From Jejuia sp043557195 (GTDB lineage Bacteria; Bacteroidota; Bacteroidia; Flavobacteriales; Flavobacteriaceae), in NCBI GenBank assembly GCA_043557195.1, contig CP121314.1:1054001-1118000 (forward strand): a DNA stretch of 64,000 nucleotides, written 5' to 3'. The notes under the pieces are model-generated. The model was given only the letters and a program-made list of their open reading frames with translations. It did no database searches and was not told where the DNA came from. Made by a program: the position numbers and the translations under genes. The first letter of the stretch is position 1. Each line of letters begins with the position of its first letter. This document shows positions 18,195 to 26,656 of this stretch, in pieces.

Positions 18195-18965
18195 ATGAAA
18201 AAAATCATAAAAAAAATCTTTGCTAGTTTTGATTATAGTATAGTAAAAACATCAACTTTAGGTAGATTAATAAATGACCAGAAAAAAGCAAAAGAGTATG
18301 AATTCATATCAAAATATACTCCTGAGGTAGGAACAAACTATTTAAAGTTTAAGAGTCATTCTAAATCTCAAATTAAACAAGATTTATTTGTCCTCTCGCA
18401 GTTAAACTTTAAAAATGATGGTTTTTTTGTTGAGTTTGGAGCAACTGACGGATTATCTATGAGTAATACGTACCTTTTAGAAAAAGAGTTCAATTGGAAA
18501 GGTATACTTGCAGAACCGGCAAGGTGTTGGCACAAAGCTTTAGAAAAAAACAGAAGTGTAGCTTTAGAAAAAAATTGTGTATGGCATAAAACGGGGGAAT
18601 CATTGGAGTTTAATGAAGCTAAAAGCTCTACGCTTTCCACAATTGTGGGGTTTGGTGATACTGATTCGCATTCTAAAGTAAGACATGCTGGTGAAACTTA
18701 CGTTGTTGAAACTATTTCATTTAACGACTTGTTAATTAAACATAATGCTCCAAAAATAATGGATTATTTATCTATCGATACTGAGGGTAGTGAATATGTG
18801 ATTTTAGAAAGCCTAAATTTTAAGAACTATAAATTTAAAATAATTACTGTAGAGCATAATTACACAAAGCTACGGGATAAAATATATGATCTCCTTGTCT
18901 CAAAAGGATACAAACGGGTTTTTACCGATTATTCTTTATTCGATGATTGGTATGTTTTAGCTTAG
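18195..18965 (+). CDS. FkbM family methyltransferase
   Basis: The 256-residue protein has the FkbM fold: SAM-binding motif I FFVEFGATDGLSMSNTYLLE (about 76-95), then WKGILAEPARCW, and LSIDTEGSEYVILESL (about 193-208). Family members O-methylate sugars or other small groups, often on surface polysaccharides or secondary metabolites. It has no signal peptide. It is a single gene between two leftward genes with no glycan genes beside it, so the substrate is unknown. Confidence 0.88.
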   Translation: MKKIIKKIFASFDYSIVKTSTLGRLINDQKKAKEYEFISKYTPEVGTNYLKFKSHSKSQIKQDLFVLSQLNFKNDGFFVEFGATDGLSMSNTYLLEKEFNWKGILAEPARCWHKALEKNRSVALEKNCVWHKTGESLEFNEAKSSTLSTIVGFGDTDSHSKVRHAGETYVVETISFNDLLIKHNAPKIMDYLSIDTEGSEYVILESLNFKNYKFKIITVEHNYTKLRDKIYDLLVSKGYKRVFTDYSLFDDWYVLA

Positions 18966-18970
18966 GATTA

Positions 18971-19852
18971 TCATTTAAAATTTACCGCTTTTAGCCTATC
19001 CTTAACCACATCCTTTATCTTAGGTAGAACTTCCTTCATAACAAATGGAGGGTAAGCGCCATCACCTGCTTTTTGTATTTCTTCTAAAGCATATTTCATA
19101 TAAGTGCTGTGAACAATAGTGCCAATATTAATCTTACTCATTCCCATATTTATGGATTCTTGAATATCGGCATCAGGAATGCCAGTTCCTCCGTGTAATA
19201 CCAGAGGAGCCGGAATTGCTTTGGCTATTTCACCTAAACGATCAAAATGAATTTTAGGTTCAGTTGGTGTAAATCCATGTGCTGTTCCTATACCCACGGC
19301 TACTATATCAACACCAGTAGCTTCATATAATTGTTTAACATCTGTAACACTAGCCAAAAAATCATCATCACATTTAACCTCAACACCTCGTCCCATAATT
19401 TTTCCGATTTCGGCTTCTACCACCACACCAGCAGAACTTGCATAGTCTACTACAGCTTTAGTCATTTCTATATTTTTGGTTAACGACACTTGAGAACCAT
19501 CTATCATAACAGAATCGTAACCTGAATCTATAGCACGTTTACATAAATCTACTGTTGTACTATGATCTAAATGTAGATAGATATTATACTTTGATATCTT
19601 TTTGAAACCATCTACTAACGAACGGAATACCTCAGGTGTATTTAGTTCAGCCACTGGAGGATAGGTCATTACCATCACATTAGTTTGCATTTCATCTGCA
19701 GCTTCAACCACAGCTTTTAAATCATAATTATCGTTTACATTAAATGCTGGCAAACACTTCTGGTTTGCTCTATAATCGATAAATAATTCTTTAAGATTAT
19801 TATAGTTTTGGTTATACAAAACCTTGTTTTTAGTTTTAATTGCTGTGTCCAT
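18971..19852 (-). CDS. class II (metal-dependent) ketose-bisphosphate aldolase
   Basis: The 293-residue protein is of the FbaA/GatY type. Zn ligands are His97 (LHLDHS, with catalytic Asp96), His192 (GIGTAHGF) and His220 (LVLHGGTGIPD). The phosphate-binding loop is INIGT, and VMIDGS and VEAEIG are also conserved. It would cleave a ketose (bis)phosphate to DHAP plus an aldehyde. It is the last gene of a three-gene operon and its start overlaps the isomerase gene by 17 bp. The sugar handled cannot be read from the sequence; the genes upstream point to isomerisation, phosphorylation and then cleavage. Confidence 0.9.
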   Translation of the reverse strand: MDTAIKTKNKVLYNQNYNNLKELFIDYRANQKCLPAFNVNDNYDLKAVVEAADEMQTNVMVMTYPPVAELNTPEVFRSLVDGFKKISKYNIYLHLDHSTTVDLCKRAIDSGYDSVMIDGSQVSLTKNIEMTKAVVDYASSAGVVVEAEIGKIMGRGVEVKCDDDFLASVTDVKQLYEATGVDIVAVGIGTAHGFTPTEPKIHFDRLGEIAKAIPAPLVLHGGTGIPDADIQESINMGMSKINIGTIVHSTYMKYALEEIQKAGDGAYPPFVMKEVLPKIKDVVKDRLKAVNFK

Positions 19853-21344
19853 ACAAATGATCTTTACTTGTTTCTATGTTTATATTTTTAATACCCAACC
19901 AATGATTAAGTTCGTTAAGGTCTTTTTGCAAATATCCTCTACCTATAATCCAATGGTGGTCCAAGCCATTATTTAAAACGGTACTTAAAATATCTCCTGC
20001 CGAATTTTTTCTAGGTTCTACTTCGGCATAACTACCACGGAACGCCATTTCAGAAGAACGGATATCTCCTTCCCAAGTTAGTACCTTAGAAGCATCAGGA
20101 TATTGATATTTTGCAATTGTTACATTGCCTTTTTTATGCAAAAACTCCAGTAACATTCCCATGCTACTCTCTACATCATAGTTTTCTAAAATACTATGGT
20201 TTCTAACCTCAAAACCTGTTTCTTCGTTGATTAATTTTGTTGGTGCACCCCCGCAATGCCAGAAACCTACCCTATTATCATTTTTATTAACCAATGATAA
20301 ATCTACAAGTGTTGGTATGGCTTCTTCAAAACTAATTTGGTTCATTAAAACCATAGTAAGTAATGCACCCATATCTGATTCGTCGGCTACAGGAATACCT
20401 ACATCTTGAATTAAAGCGCCGGCACCATCACCAGCTATCCCATACGTATCAAACAATTCTGGCCAGTTTTTCAATCCTACACCTAAATAGTCGTGCAACC
20501 GCGCATAATCTGCTATGGCTAAAGATAATCTGATGGATTTATCAATTTGTTCATCGCTTACGTTATTAAATTTGCATAAGGGATGGCCTAAAAGTTCTGA
20601 TTTTATCTTTTGAATAATGGCATCGGTAAACTTCTTACCATGTTGCCAAATGGTATCAAAATCTATTCTGTCTATTTTAATACCGAATCTATTAAGAAGT
20701 GATAATTCATTCAACTCGCAATCGTAAAACCCTGGCACTCGAAAACCTCCCATCATACCCACTGATTTTTGATTAATAGATGCTTTTACATAAACAGATT
20801 TAGCAAACTTTAAAATGTTTCCATTAAATTCCTCATCATCAGGGGACTCAAACAACCATGAATACTTTACACCACATGAATTAAAAATATTCAATAAGAA
20901 ATTTTGTCCGCAAAGTCGATTATTTGAAAGCCTTCCTCCTGTTTCTTCATCATGAGACCAACTCAAAACAGGAATTTTATTTTGGTTTAACCAGCGTGCC
21001 AATGTTGCTGCCAAATCGCCAGCAATAAAAGATGCCTGATATATAATTAGCCCATCAATACCTTGAGCCTGCATCTGTTTTAACCATATATAGATTTCTT
21101 CTTTAGACTGAATTGGTTCTTTAGATGCTATTAATTCAAAACGCTGTTTAGGTAAAGCTTCCTTAAGTGCCTTTTTCGCATTGCCATAATTCTTTAAAAT
21201 AGAAGTCCAATCGAAATGTTCTTCCAATCCAATACCTACTAAGGCTATTTTTGCAATATAATTAGGTTTTTTAGGTGTGATAGCGCTCTCAAATAAATGG
21301 CTAACAATGCCTTCTTTTACAGATAATTCTTTTAATAGCTCCAT
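19836..21344 (-). CDS. L-fucose/L-arabinose isomerase-like protein
   Basis: The 502-residue protein resembles the FucI/AraA isomerase fold. It has an N-terminal Rossmann-like half (IAKIALVGIGLEEHF; GIDGLIIYQASFIAGDLAAT), a middle domain (SVGMMGGFRVPGFYDCEL) and a C-terminal domain with VGFWHCGGAP and IIGRGYLQKDL. Acid and His residues that would bind Mn are visible (DESDMGALLTM; WHCGG). It probably converts an aldose to a ketose for the adjacent kinase. Exact substrate unknown; the similarity is to the superfamily and not clearly to canonical FucI. Confidence 0.75.
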   Translation of the reverse strand: MELLKELSVKEGIVSHLFESAITPKKPNYIAKIALVGIGLEEHFDWTSILKNYGNAKKALKEALPKQRFELIASKEPIQSKEEIYIWLKQMQAQGIDGLIIYQASFIAGDLAATLARWLNQNKIPVLSWSHDEETGGRLSNNRLCGQNFLLNIFNSCGVKYSWLFESPDDEEFNGNILKFAKSVYVKASINQKSVGMMGGFRVPGFYDCELNELSLLNRFGIKIDRIDFDTIWQHGKKFTDAIIQKIKSELLGHPLCKFNNVSDEQIDKSIRLSLAIADYARLHDYLGVGLKNWPELFDTYGIAGDGAGALIQDVGIPVADESDMGALLTMVLMNQISFEEAIPTLVDLSLVNKNDNRVGFWHCGGAPTKLINEETGFEVRNHSILENYDVESSMGMLLEFLHKKGNVTIAKYQYPDASKVLTWEGDIRSSEMAFRGSYAEVEPRKNSAGDILSTVLNNGLDHHWIIGRGYLQKDLNELNHWLGIKNINIETSKDHLYGHSN

Positions 21345-21351
21345 GATATAT

Positions 21352-22260
21352 TTAATTTATAGTTTGAAACAATGGACAATTACTATCCATAAATGCTCTA
21401 TTAGGTAAAAAAGTTCTACCCCCAAAATGTTGAGCTACATGTGATGCATAATAGCTCGCATACAACAAACGCTCTTTTAATTTGAACCCTTGCAATAATG
21501 CCGAAGCATAGGCAGCATGAAACGAATCGCCGCACCCAGTAGTATCTACAACGTCTACTTTGAAAGCTGGCTGATGGATCGCTTTTCCATGTTCATCCAA
21601 TGCAAAAGCACCATTTACGCCATCGGTAATAATAACTTGCGCATTAGTTAATGCTGAAACTGCTTTTAATACTTCAACTGTGTCATTTTTTTCAGATATG
21701 TATCGCGCAGCCTCTAGTGGTAATATTGCTTCTGTACATAACCCCAACATTTCCTGCATTACCGAGACTTCAGCAGTTTCCATATCTAGTACACTTTTAA
21801 TTCCTAAACCTTTGGCTAGTTTCAATAAATAAGTATTTATTTTAGTATCATAACCATCGACCAAAACCAAATCAAAACTTTTTAAATCATTTAATTTAAA
21901 ATCGTTTGGTGAAAATGGTATATAACCTTTCGTAGAATATAGAACAGTACGCTCTCCATTTTCATCTATTTGAACTATGGCAATTGCAGGTGAAGCGTCC
22001 TTTTTTTTGATAAAAAAATCTACATTCACACCATGTCTTGTTAATTCATCTATGGCAACAGTGCTTAAAGGGTTATTACCAAAATATCCAAGAAAAGATG
22101 TATCGTGTCCTAAAGAAGCCAAAGCACACGCTGCATTACCTGCGGGAGCACCTCCTTGTATCACAATATTTTTACATTCATTTTTACTTCCCGCTTTTAT
22201 TTTTGAAGGAACTGAGACTAAAACATCAACTACATTTAAGCCGCTACATAGTACTTTCAT
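21352..22260 (-). CDS. PfkB family carbohydrate kinase
   Basis: The 302-residue ribokinase-fold protein has the PfkB N-terminal signature (GGAPAGNAACALASLG, about 36-51) and C-terminal signature VVDTTGCGDSFHAAYASALL with catalytic Asp245. It is the first gene of the leftward operon; seven bases separate it from the isomerase gene. It is predicted to phosphorylate the ketose made by the isomerase. The divergent AraC regulator begins 106 bp away. Confidence 0.9.
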   Translation of the reverse strand: MKVLCSGLNVVDVLVSVPSKIKAGSKNECKNIVIQGGAPAGNAACALASLGHDTSFLGYFGNNPLSTVAIDELTRHGVNVDFFIKKKDASPAIAIVQIDENGERTVLYSTKGYIPFSPNDFKLNDLKSFDLVLVDGYDTKINTYLLKLAKGLGIKSVLDMETAEVSVMQEMLGLCTEAILPLEAARYISEKNDTVEVLKAVSALTNAQVIITDGVNGAFALDEHGKAIHQPAFKVDVVDTTGCGDSFHAAYASALLQGFKLKERLLYASYYASHVAQHFGGRTFLPNRAFMDSNCPLFQTIN

Positions 22261-22277
22261 GATTCTATTATTTAATA

Positions 22278-22285
22278 CAAAACTA
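22278..22285 (-). promoter_or_regulatory. possible -7 box of the sugar operon promoter
   Basis: TAGTTTTG on the minus strand fits TAnnTTTG, 17 bases upstream of the kinase ATG. The expected -33 position shows TTAG and not TTTG, as would suit a promoter needing an activator. The AraC-type regulator is divergently encoded. Confidence 0.4.
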
Positions 22286-22366
22286 CACTAAGAACTAAGG
22301 CTGAACTAAATGCTAATTATATCAAAATATGTACTATATTGTCATAATTAATGAATTTATCATTCG

Positions 22367-23236
22367 ATGAAGCCTAAATTAGAATATATTCCGCATGAAA
22401 TAGACGGTAGCATTCATTCGTTTACATATCAAAATAAATATTTTGAAGATCCCTGGCACTATCATGAAGATTATGAATTAACATATATTATAAAAGGCAG
22501 TGGCATAAGGCATGTTGGCAGTAGTGTTGACAATTTTACTCTTGGAGATTTAGTATTGATAGGAAAAGAAATACCCCATTGTTGGACTAACGCGTCAAAT
22601 TATAACGCCGGTGTACTTTCGGCATGTGTGCAATGGAAGACGAAAACATTAGATAATTTTATTGAAGGAAGCTTTGAGTTAAAATCAATTCATAATCTTT
22701 TGGAAGCCTCAAAAAGTGGTGTAAAGTTTACTGATAATAGGTTTTCAAAAAGTATAGGAAACAGATTAATTGCTCTAAACCAGTTGAGTCCCGGTAAAAA
22801 AATAATAGAACTACTAGACATATTATTGGAGTTATCATCTACCAAAAACAAGAAGTTGCTATCTGCTAATAAAGCAAGCTACAACTTCACCGAAAAATCA
22901 AATTCACGAATAGCTTCAATATTAAATTATGTAGATAAAAATTATCAGCATAAAATAGGCATTAAAGATATGGCAGACCTTGTTTATATGACTAAAAGTT
23001 CTTTTTGCAAATATTTCAAAAAGGAGTTCAAAAAGTCTTTTACCAATTACCTTAATGAATTTAGAATTAGAAAAGCTTGTTTGTTATTATATGAAACTGA
23101 TAAAAATCTTCTTGATATTTCTATGAGTTGTGGGTACGAAAATATGTCGTTTTTCCATAGGCAATTCAAAAAATATCTAAAAATGACACCGAACGAATAC
23201 CGAAAGAAAATCTACAATTCTTTGCATTTAGGTTAG
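22367..23236 (+). CDS. AraC family transcriptional regulator
   Basis: The 289-residue protein has an N-terminal cupin sensing domain (WHYHEDYELTYIIKGSG; LGDLVLIGKEIPHCW). The C-terminal double helix-turn-helix spans about 190-285 (IGIKDMADLVYMTKSSFCKY; LLDISMSCGYENMSFFHRQF; MTPNEYRKK). It is divergent from the kinase-isomerase-aldolase operon and most likely controls it in response to the sugar. It ends two bases before the stop of the convergent amidinotransferase-fold gene. Confidence 0.93.
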   Translation: MKPKLEYIPHEIDGSIHSFTYQNKYFEDPWHYHEDYELTYIIKGSGIRHVGSSVDNFTLGDLVLIGKEIPHCWTNASNYNAGVLSACVQWKTKTLDNFIEGSFELKSIHNLLEASKSGVKFTDNRFSKSIGNRLIALNQLSPGKKIIELLDILLELSSTKNKKLLSANKASYNFTEKSNSRIASILNYVDKNYQHKIGIKDMADLVYMTKSSFCKYFKKEFKKSFTNYLNEFRIRKACLLLYETDKNLLDISMSCGYENMSFFHRQFKKYLKMTPNEYRKKIYNSLHLG

Positions 23237-23237
23237 G

Positions 23238-24152
23238 TTAGTCCCTAAACAATGGCAATGTAGTGCAGCGCAATAGACCTTCTTGTTTTCCAATTTCAGC
23301 ATACGGTACCTCTTCAACGGTAAAACCTTGTTGCCTTAGCCAATTATTTAATCTCGTAAAGTTTTTTTCCGAAATAATAACATCTTCAGAAATTGAAAAT
23401 ACATTGCTATACATCTCGTACATTTCATCCTTCGTAATTTCAAATGTATTTTCTTTTCCAAAGAAATTTACCAACCATTCATATTCGCTTTCAACTAAAA
23501 ACCCGTTTTTATGAATAATGGCTTTATCTTTTCCAAGAGGGTTAAAGCAACAATCTAAATGTAGCGCATTCTCTCTTGGGTTTGTATTTGATTTTCTAAG
23601 CTCAAAAGACTTTACTTTTTTCTTCGGAAATAAATCCTGAATAGCATTTACCGCTTCAATATTAGTTCGTGCCGTAATTAAATCAGGGTAGTCATCACCT
23701 GAATATGTACCCATAAAAATATAATCGTTCCAAGGCATAACATCTCCTCCCTCAACATGGCAATCTTCTGGAAGGATAATACGTTTATCTTCGGCAATTT
23801 GATTCCAAATATAATCTATGGCATGTACTTCTTCTTCTCTATGGGGCAAAATATTTGCTTCAATCATTATATCATCGATAACAAATGCGATGTCCCTTGA
23901 AAAAATCTGATTACAATCTTTAATAACCTCAGGGCGATATACTTCAACATCGTACTTCTCAAAAACTTGAAGAACCGCATTCATCTCTTGAATCATGTCA
24001 TCCTCTCTGGGATAAGTTCCAGCTTTTATATGCTCAATACTTTTAGGATCGTAACAATCTTCAACTTTTGGCACAGGACCATTACTTTCTGCAGTACCCA
24101 AAACTACAGATCGCAATCTGGAAGTCTCATTTTGAACATTTAATTTTATCAT
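23238..24152 (-). CDS. dimethylargininase/arginine deiminase-like amidinotransferase-fold protein
   Basis: The 304-residue pentein-fold protein has FSRDIAF (about 88-94), the acidic HVEGGDVMPW motif, ALHLDCCFNPLG with the catalytic His, and a C-terminal nucleophile Cys296 in GLLRCTTLPL. These fit hydrolases or amidinotransferases acting on arginine or methylarginines. It is the second such enzyme in the window after CtlX, and arginine-to-citrulline chemistry is a reasonable joint role. Glycine amidinotransferase activity cannot be excluded. Confidence 0.8.
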   Translation of the reverse strand: MIKLNVQNETSRLRSVVLGTAESNGPVPKVEDCYDPKSIEHIKAGTYPREDDMIQEMNAVLQVFEKYDVEVYRPEVIKDCNQIFSRDIAFVIDDIMIEANILPHREEEVHAIDYIWNQIAEDKRIILPEDCHVEGGDVMPWNDYIFMGTYSGDDYPDLITARTNIEAVNAIQDLFPKKKVKSFELRKSNTNPRENALHLDCCFNPLGKDKAIIHKNGFLVESEYEWLVNFFGKENTFEITKDEMYEMYSNVFSISEDVIISEKNFTRLNNWLRQQGFTVEEVPYAEIGKQEGLLRCTTLPLFRD

Positions 24153-24187
24153 AAGATGCCTTTAAAATACCTTAAAATTTAAAAGAG

Positions 24188-24195
24188 CAAATCTA
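24188..24195 (-). promoter_or_regulatory. possible -7 box of the amidinotransferase-fold gene
   Basis: TAGATTTG on the minus strand matches TAnnTTTG, 35 bases upstream of the ATG. No TTTG is present at the expected -33 position. Confidence 0.35.
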
Positions 24196-24246
24196 AGCAT
24201 ATTTCAACAGTTTTGTATTATTCTCAAAAATAAAGCATAAAAAAGA

Positions 24247-24277
24247 AAAAAAGCTTCATGAAAACATCACAAAGCTT
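24247..24277 (-). terminator. weak terminator-like hairpin after gltA
   Basis: AAGCTT (24251-24256) pairs with AAGCTT (24272-24277), with an inner ATG/CAT match. On the minus strand it is followed by a T-run. It lies about 25 bases after the citrate synthase stop. The stem is short and A+T rich. Confidence 0.45.
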
Positions 24278-24302
24278 AATAATATTTAAAAATAAAAAAA
24301 TC

Positions 24303-25589
24303 TTATCTTTTATCTACATCAACAAATGGTCTTTCTGTAGCTCCAATATATACTTGTCTTGGTCTACCTATAGGTTCTTTACGCAAACGCATTTCTCTCC
24401 ATTGCGCAATCCAACCCGGTAAACGCCCTATGGCAAACATAACTGTAAACATTTCAGTAGGAATACCCATTGCTCTATAAATAATTCCTGAATAAAAATC
24501 TACGTTAGGATACAACTTTCTTTGCACAAAATATGGATCTTCTAAAGCTTCTTTTTCCAAACCTTTTGCTATATCTAAAATCGGATCTTCTACTCCTAAA
24601 TCATGTAAAACCTGGTCTGCAGCCTTTTTGATAATCTTAGCTCTTGGGTCGAAGTTTTTGTATACACGATGTCCAAAGCCCATTAATCTAAATGGATCAC
24701 TTTTATCCTTAGCTTTGGCCATATATTTTTTAGTATCACCTCCATCAGCTTGTATAGCCTCTAACATTTCTAAAACAGCTTGATTAGCACCACCATGAAG
24801 TGGCCCCCACAATGCAGAGATTCCTGCAGAAATTGAGGCAAATAAACCAGCATGAGACGAACCTACAATTCTTACTGTAGAGGTAGAACAGTTCTGTTCA
24901 TGATCTGCATGCAAAATTAATAATTTGTCTAAAGCGTCAACCAAAACTGGGTTTTGAACATAACAGCTATTCGGTCTAGAAAACATCATTTTTAAAAGGT
25001 TCTCTACATAACCTAAAGTATTATCACCATAATCTAAAGGTTGTCCTTGTTTTTTACGCATTGTCCAAGCAACTAACACAGGCATTTTACCTAACAACCG
25101 CACAACTGACTTGTACATGTCTTCTTCAGAATCCACATTCACTGAAGATGGATTGAATGCTGTTAATGCACTAGTTAAAGAGGAAATCACTCCCATTGGA
25201 TGCGCTGCTTTAGGAAAAGCATCTAAAATCTTCTTGATGTCTTCGTCTACTGCCGACTCCGCTTTGATATCGTCATGAAACTTATCATTCTGTTCTTTAG
25301 TAGGCAACTCCCCAAAGATTAATAAATAGGCTACCTCCAGAAAATCAACTTTATTTGCTAACTCCGCTATATCGTAACCTCTGTATCTTAAAACACCTTT
25401 TTCACCATCTAGAAATGTTATAGCACTTTCACAAGATCCTGTATTTTTATAGCCTGGATCTATTGTGATTACACCATTAGTTACTGCCCTTAATTTTGAT
25501 ATATTAATTGCTAACTCATTCTCAGTTCCCTTTTGGATTGGAAACTCATATTTTTCACCATTGATTTCTAGGATAGCGTTATCTGACAT
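24303..25589 (-). CDS. gltA: citrate synthase
   Basis: The 428-residue protein is full length for the hexameric type. Catalytic motifs are present: HADHEQNCSTSTVR, GPLHGGANQAVLEML, GFGHRVYKNFDPRA, plus the C-terminal RPRQVYIG. It condenses acetyl-CoA and oxaloacetate, the entry step of the TCA cycle. It follows eno in the same direction; a terminator hairpin in the gap suggests separate transcription. Confidence 0.98.
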   Translation of the reverse strand: MSDNAILEINGEKYEFPIQKGTENELAINISKLRAVTNGVITIDPGYKNTGSCESAITFLDGEKGVLRYRGYDIAELANKVDFLEVAYLLIFGELPTKEQNDKFHDDIKAESAVDEDIKKILDAFPKAAHPMGVISSLTSALTAFNPSSVNVDSEEDMYKSVVRLLGKMPVLVAWTMRKKQGQPLDYGDNTLGYVENLLKMMFSRPNSCYVQNPVLVDALDKLLILHADHEQNCSTSTVRIVGSSHAGLFASISAGISALWGPLHGGANQAVLEMLEAIQADGGDTKKYMAKAKDKSDPFRLMGFGHRVYKNFDPRAKIIKKAADQVLHDLGVEDPILDIAKGLEKEALEDPYFVQRKLYPNVDFYSGIIYRAMGIPTEMFTVMFAIGRLPGWIAQWREMRLRKEPIGRPRQVYIGATERPFVDVDKR

Positions 25590-25700
25590 GTGTTTATTTA
25601 TTTATTTTTTCGGATTGCTAAATTACGAAATATCCCTTGATTTAAGAAGTCGATAAGCAAAGGTTTTGTTAATATATTTATTACTAAAATTGATGTTAAA

Positions 25701-25733
25701 AAAAAACGGTTACTTCAAAAAGTAACCGCTTTT
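25701..25733 (-). terminator. rho-independent terminator after eno
   Basis: Perfect stem CGGTTACT/AGTAACCG (25707-25714 with 25721-25728) is followed on the minus strand by a T-run. It lies about 22 bases after the enolase stop and ends the carA-eno side before gltA. Confidence 0.85.
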
Positions 25734-25755
25734 AATTCATAAAATGAAATATCTT

Positions 25756-26523
25756 TTATTGCTTCACTTTAAAAGCATTTTCTCCTGGGAAGTAAGCCAC
25801 CGAACCAAGTTCTTCTTCTATACGAAGTAATTGATTGTATTTAGCCATACGGTCTGAACGAGATGCCGAACCTGTTTTGATTTGGCCTGTGTTCAAAGCC
25901 ACTGCTAAATCTGCAATAGTGTTATCCTCAGTTTCACCTGAACGGTGAGACATTACTGAAGTATACCCCGCATTATGTGCCATATTTACAGCAGCGATAG
26001 TTTCAGTTAAAGAACCTATTTGGTTTACTTTAATCAAAATTGAATTTGCAATACCGTTTTCAATACCTTTAGATAAGCGTTCTACATTAGTAACGAATAA
26101 ATCGTCACCTACTAGTTGTACTTTATCGCCGATTAACTCTGTTAGATATTTAGTACCATCCCAATCATTTTCATCCATACCATCTTCAATAGAGATAATT
26201 GGATATTTATTAGCTAATTCAGCCAAATACTCAGCTTGCTCTTTTGAAGTTCTAATCATACCTTTATCGCCTTCGAATTTAGTATAATCATACTTTCCAT
26301 CAACAAAAAATTCAGCAGAAGCACAATCTAAAGCAATCTTAACCTCGTCACCAAACTTGTATCCTGCATTTTCAACAGCTTTACCTATGGTTTCAATAGC
26401 ATCTTCTGTTCCATCTAAAGTTGGTGCAAAACCACCTTTTGTTGTGATTACATCTACTTCAACAGTAGGATTTCCTCTTGAATCAAGAATTTGACTTGCG
26501 TGTACACTAACTATTATACTCAT
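25756..26523 (-). CDS. eno: enolase with a large internal in-frame deletion
   Basis: Enolase converts 2-phosphoglycerate to phosphoenolpyruvate. The family length is about 430 residues; this frame has 255. Residues 1-29 are the normal N-terminus (SVHASQILDSRGNPTVEV). The sequence then jumps at residue 30 into GGFAPTLDGTEDAIETIG, which normally begins near residue 210. Missing are the mobile SGASTG loop, the E. coli His159 and Glu168 equivalents and the catalytic Glu of DEGG. Retained are the metal ligands Asp66 (IALDCAS), Glu113 (SIEDGMDE) and GDDLF, plus Lys165, His193 (SHRSGET) and Lys216. As read, the product cannot be an active enolase. The locus is the expected one, between carA and gltA. 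A misassembly is as likely as a true deletion. Confidence 0.9.
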   Translation of the reverse strand: MSIIVSVHASQILDSRGNPTVEVDVITTKGGFAPTLDGTEDAIETIGKAVENAGYKFGDEVKIALDCASAEFFVDGKYDYTKFEGDKGMIRTSKEQAEYLAELANKYPIISIEDGMDENDWDGTKYLTELIGDKVQLVGDDLFVTNVERLSKGIENGIANSILIKVNQIGSLTETIAAVNMAHNAGYTSVMSHRSGETEDNTIADLAVALNTGQIKTGSASRSDRMAKYNQLLRIEEELGSVAYFPGENAFKVKQ

Positions 26524-26553
26524 AATTGGTTTGTTTTTAATCTTTTATTGCCT

Positions 26554-26561
26554 CAAATTTA
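26554..26561 (-). promoter_or_regulatory. possible -7 box of the eno promoter
   Basis: TAAATTTG on the minus strand matches TAnnTTTG, 30 bases upstream of the eno ATG. A clear TTTG -33 box is not visible. Confidence 0.45.
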
Positions 26562-26656
26562 CGGCTTAATCTTCTTTTATTTACTAGCTTTAGTCATAAA
26601 AATTTTAAAAAGAAAGCTATAACGTTTTAGTGAAATTCAGGGTTGTAAACAGTGAA

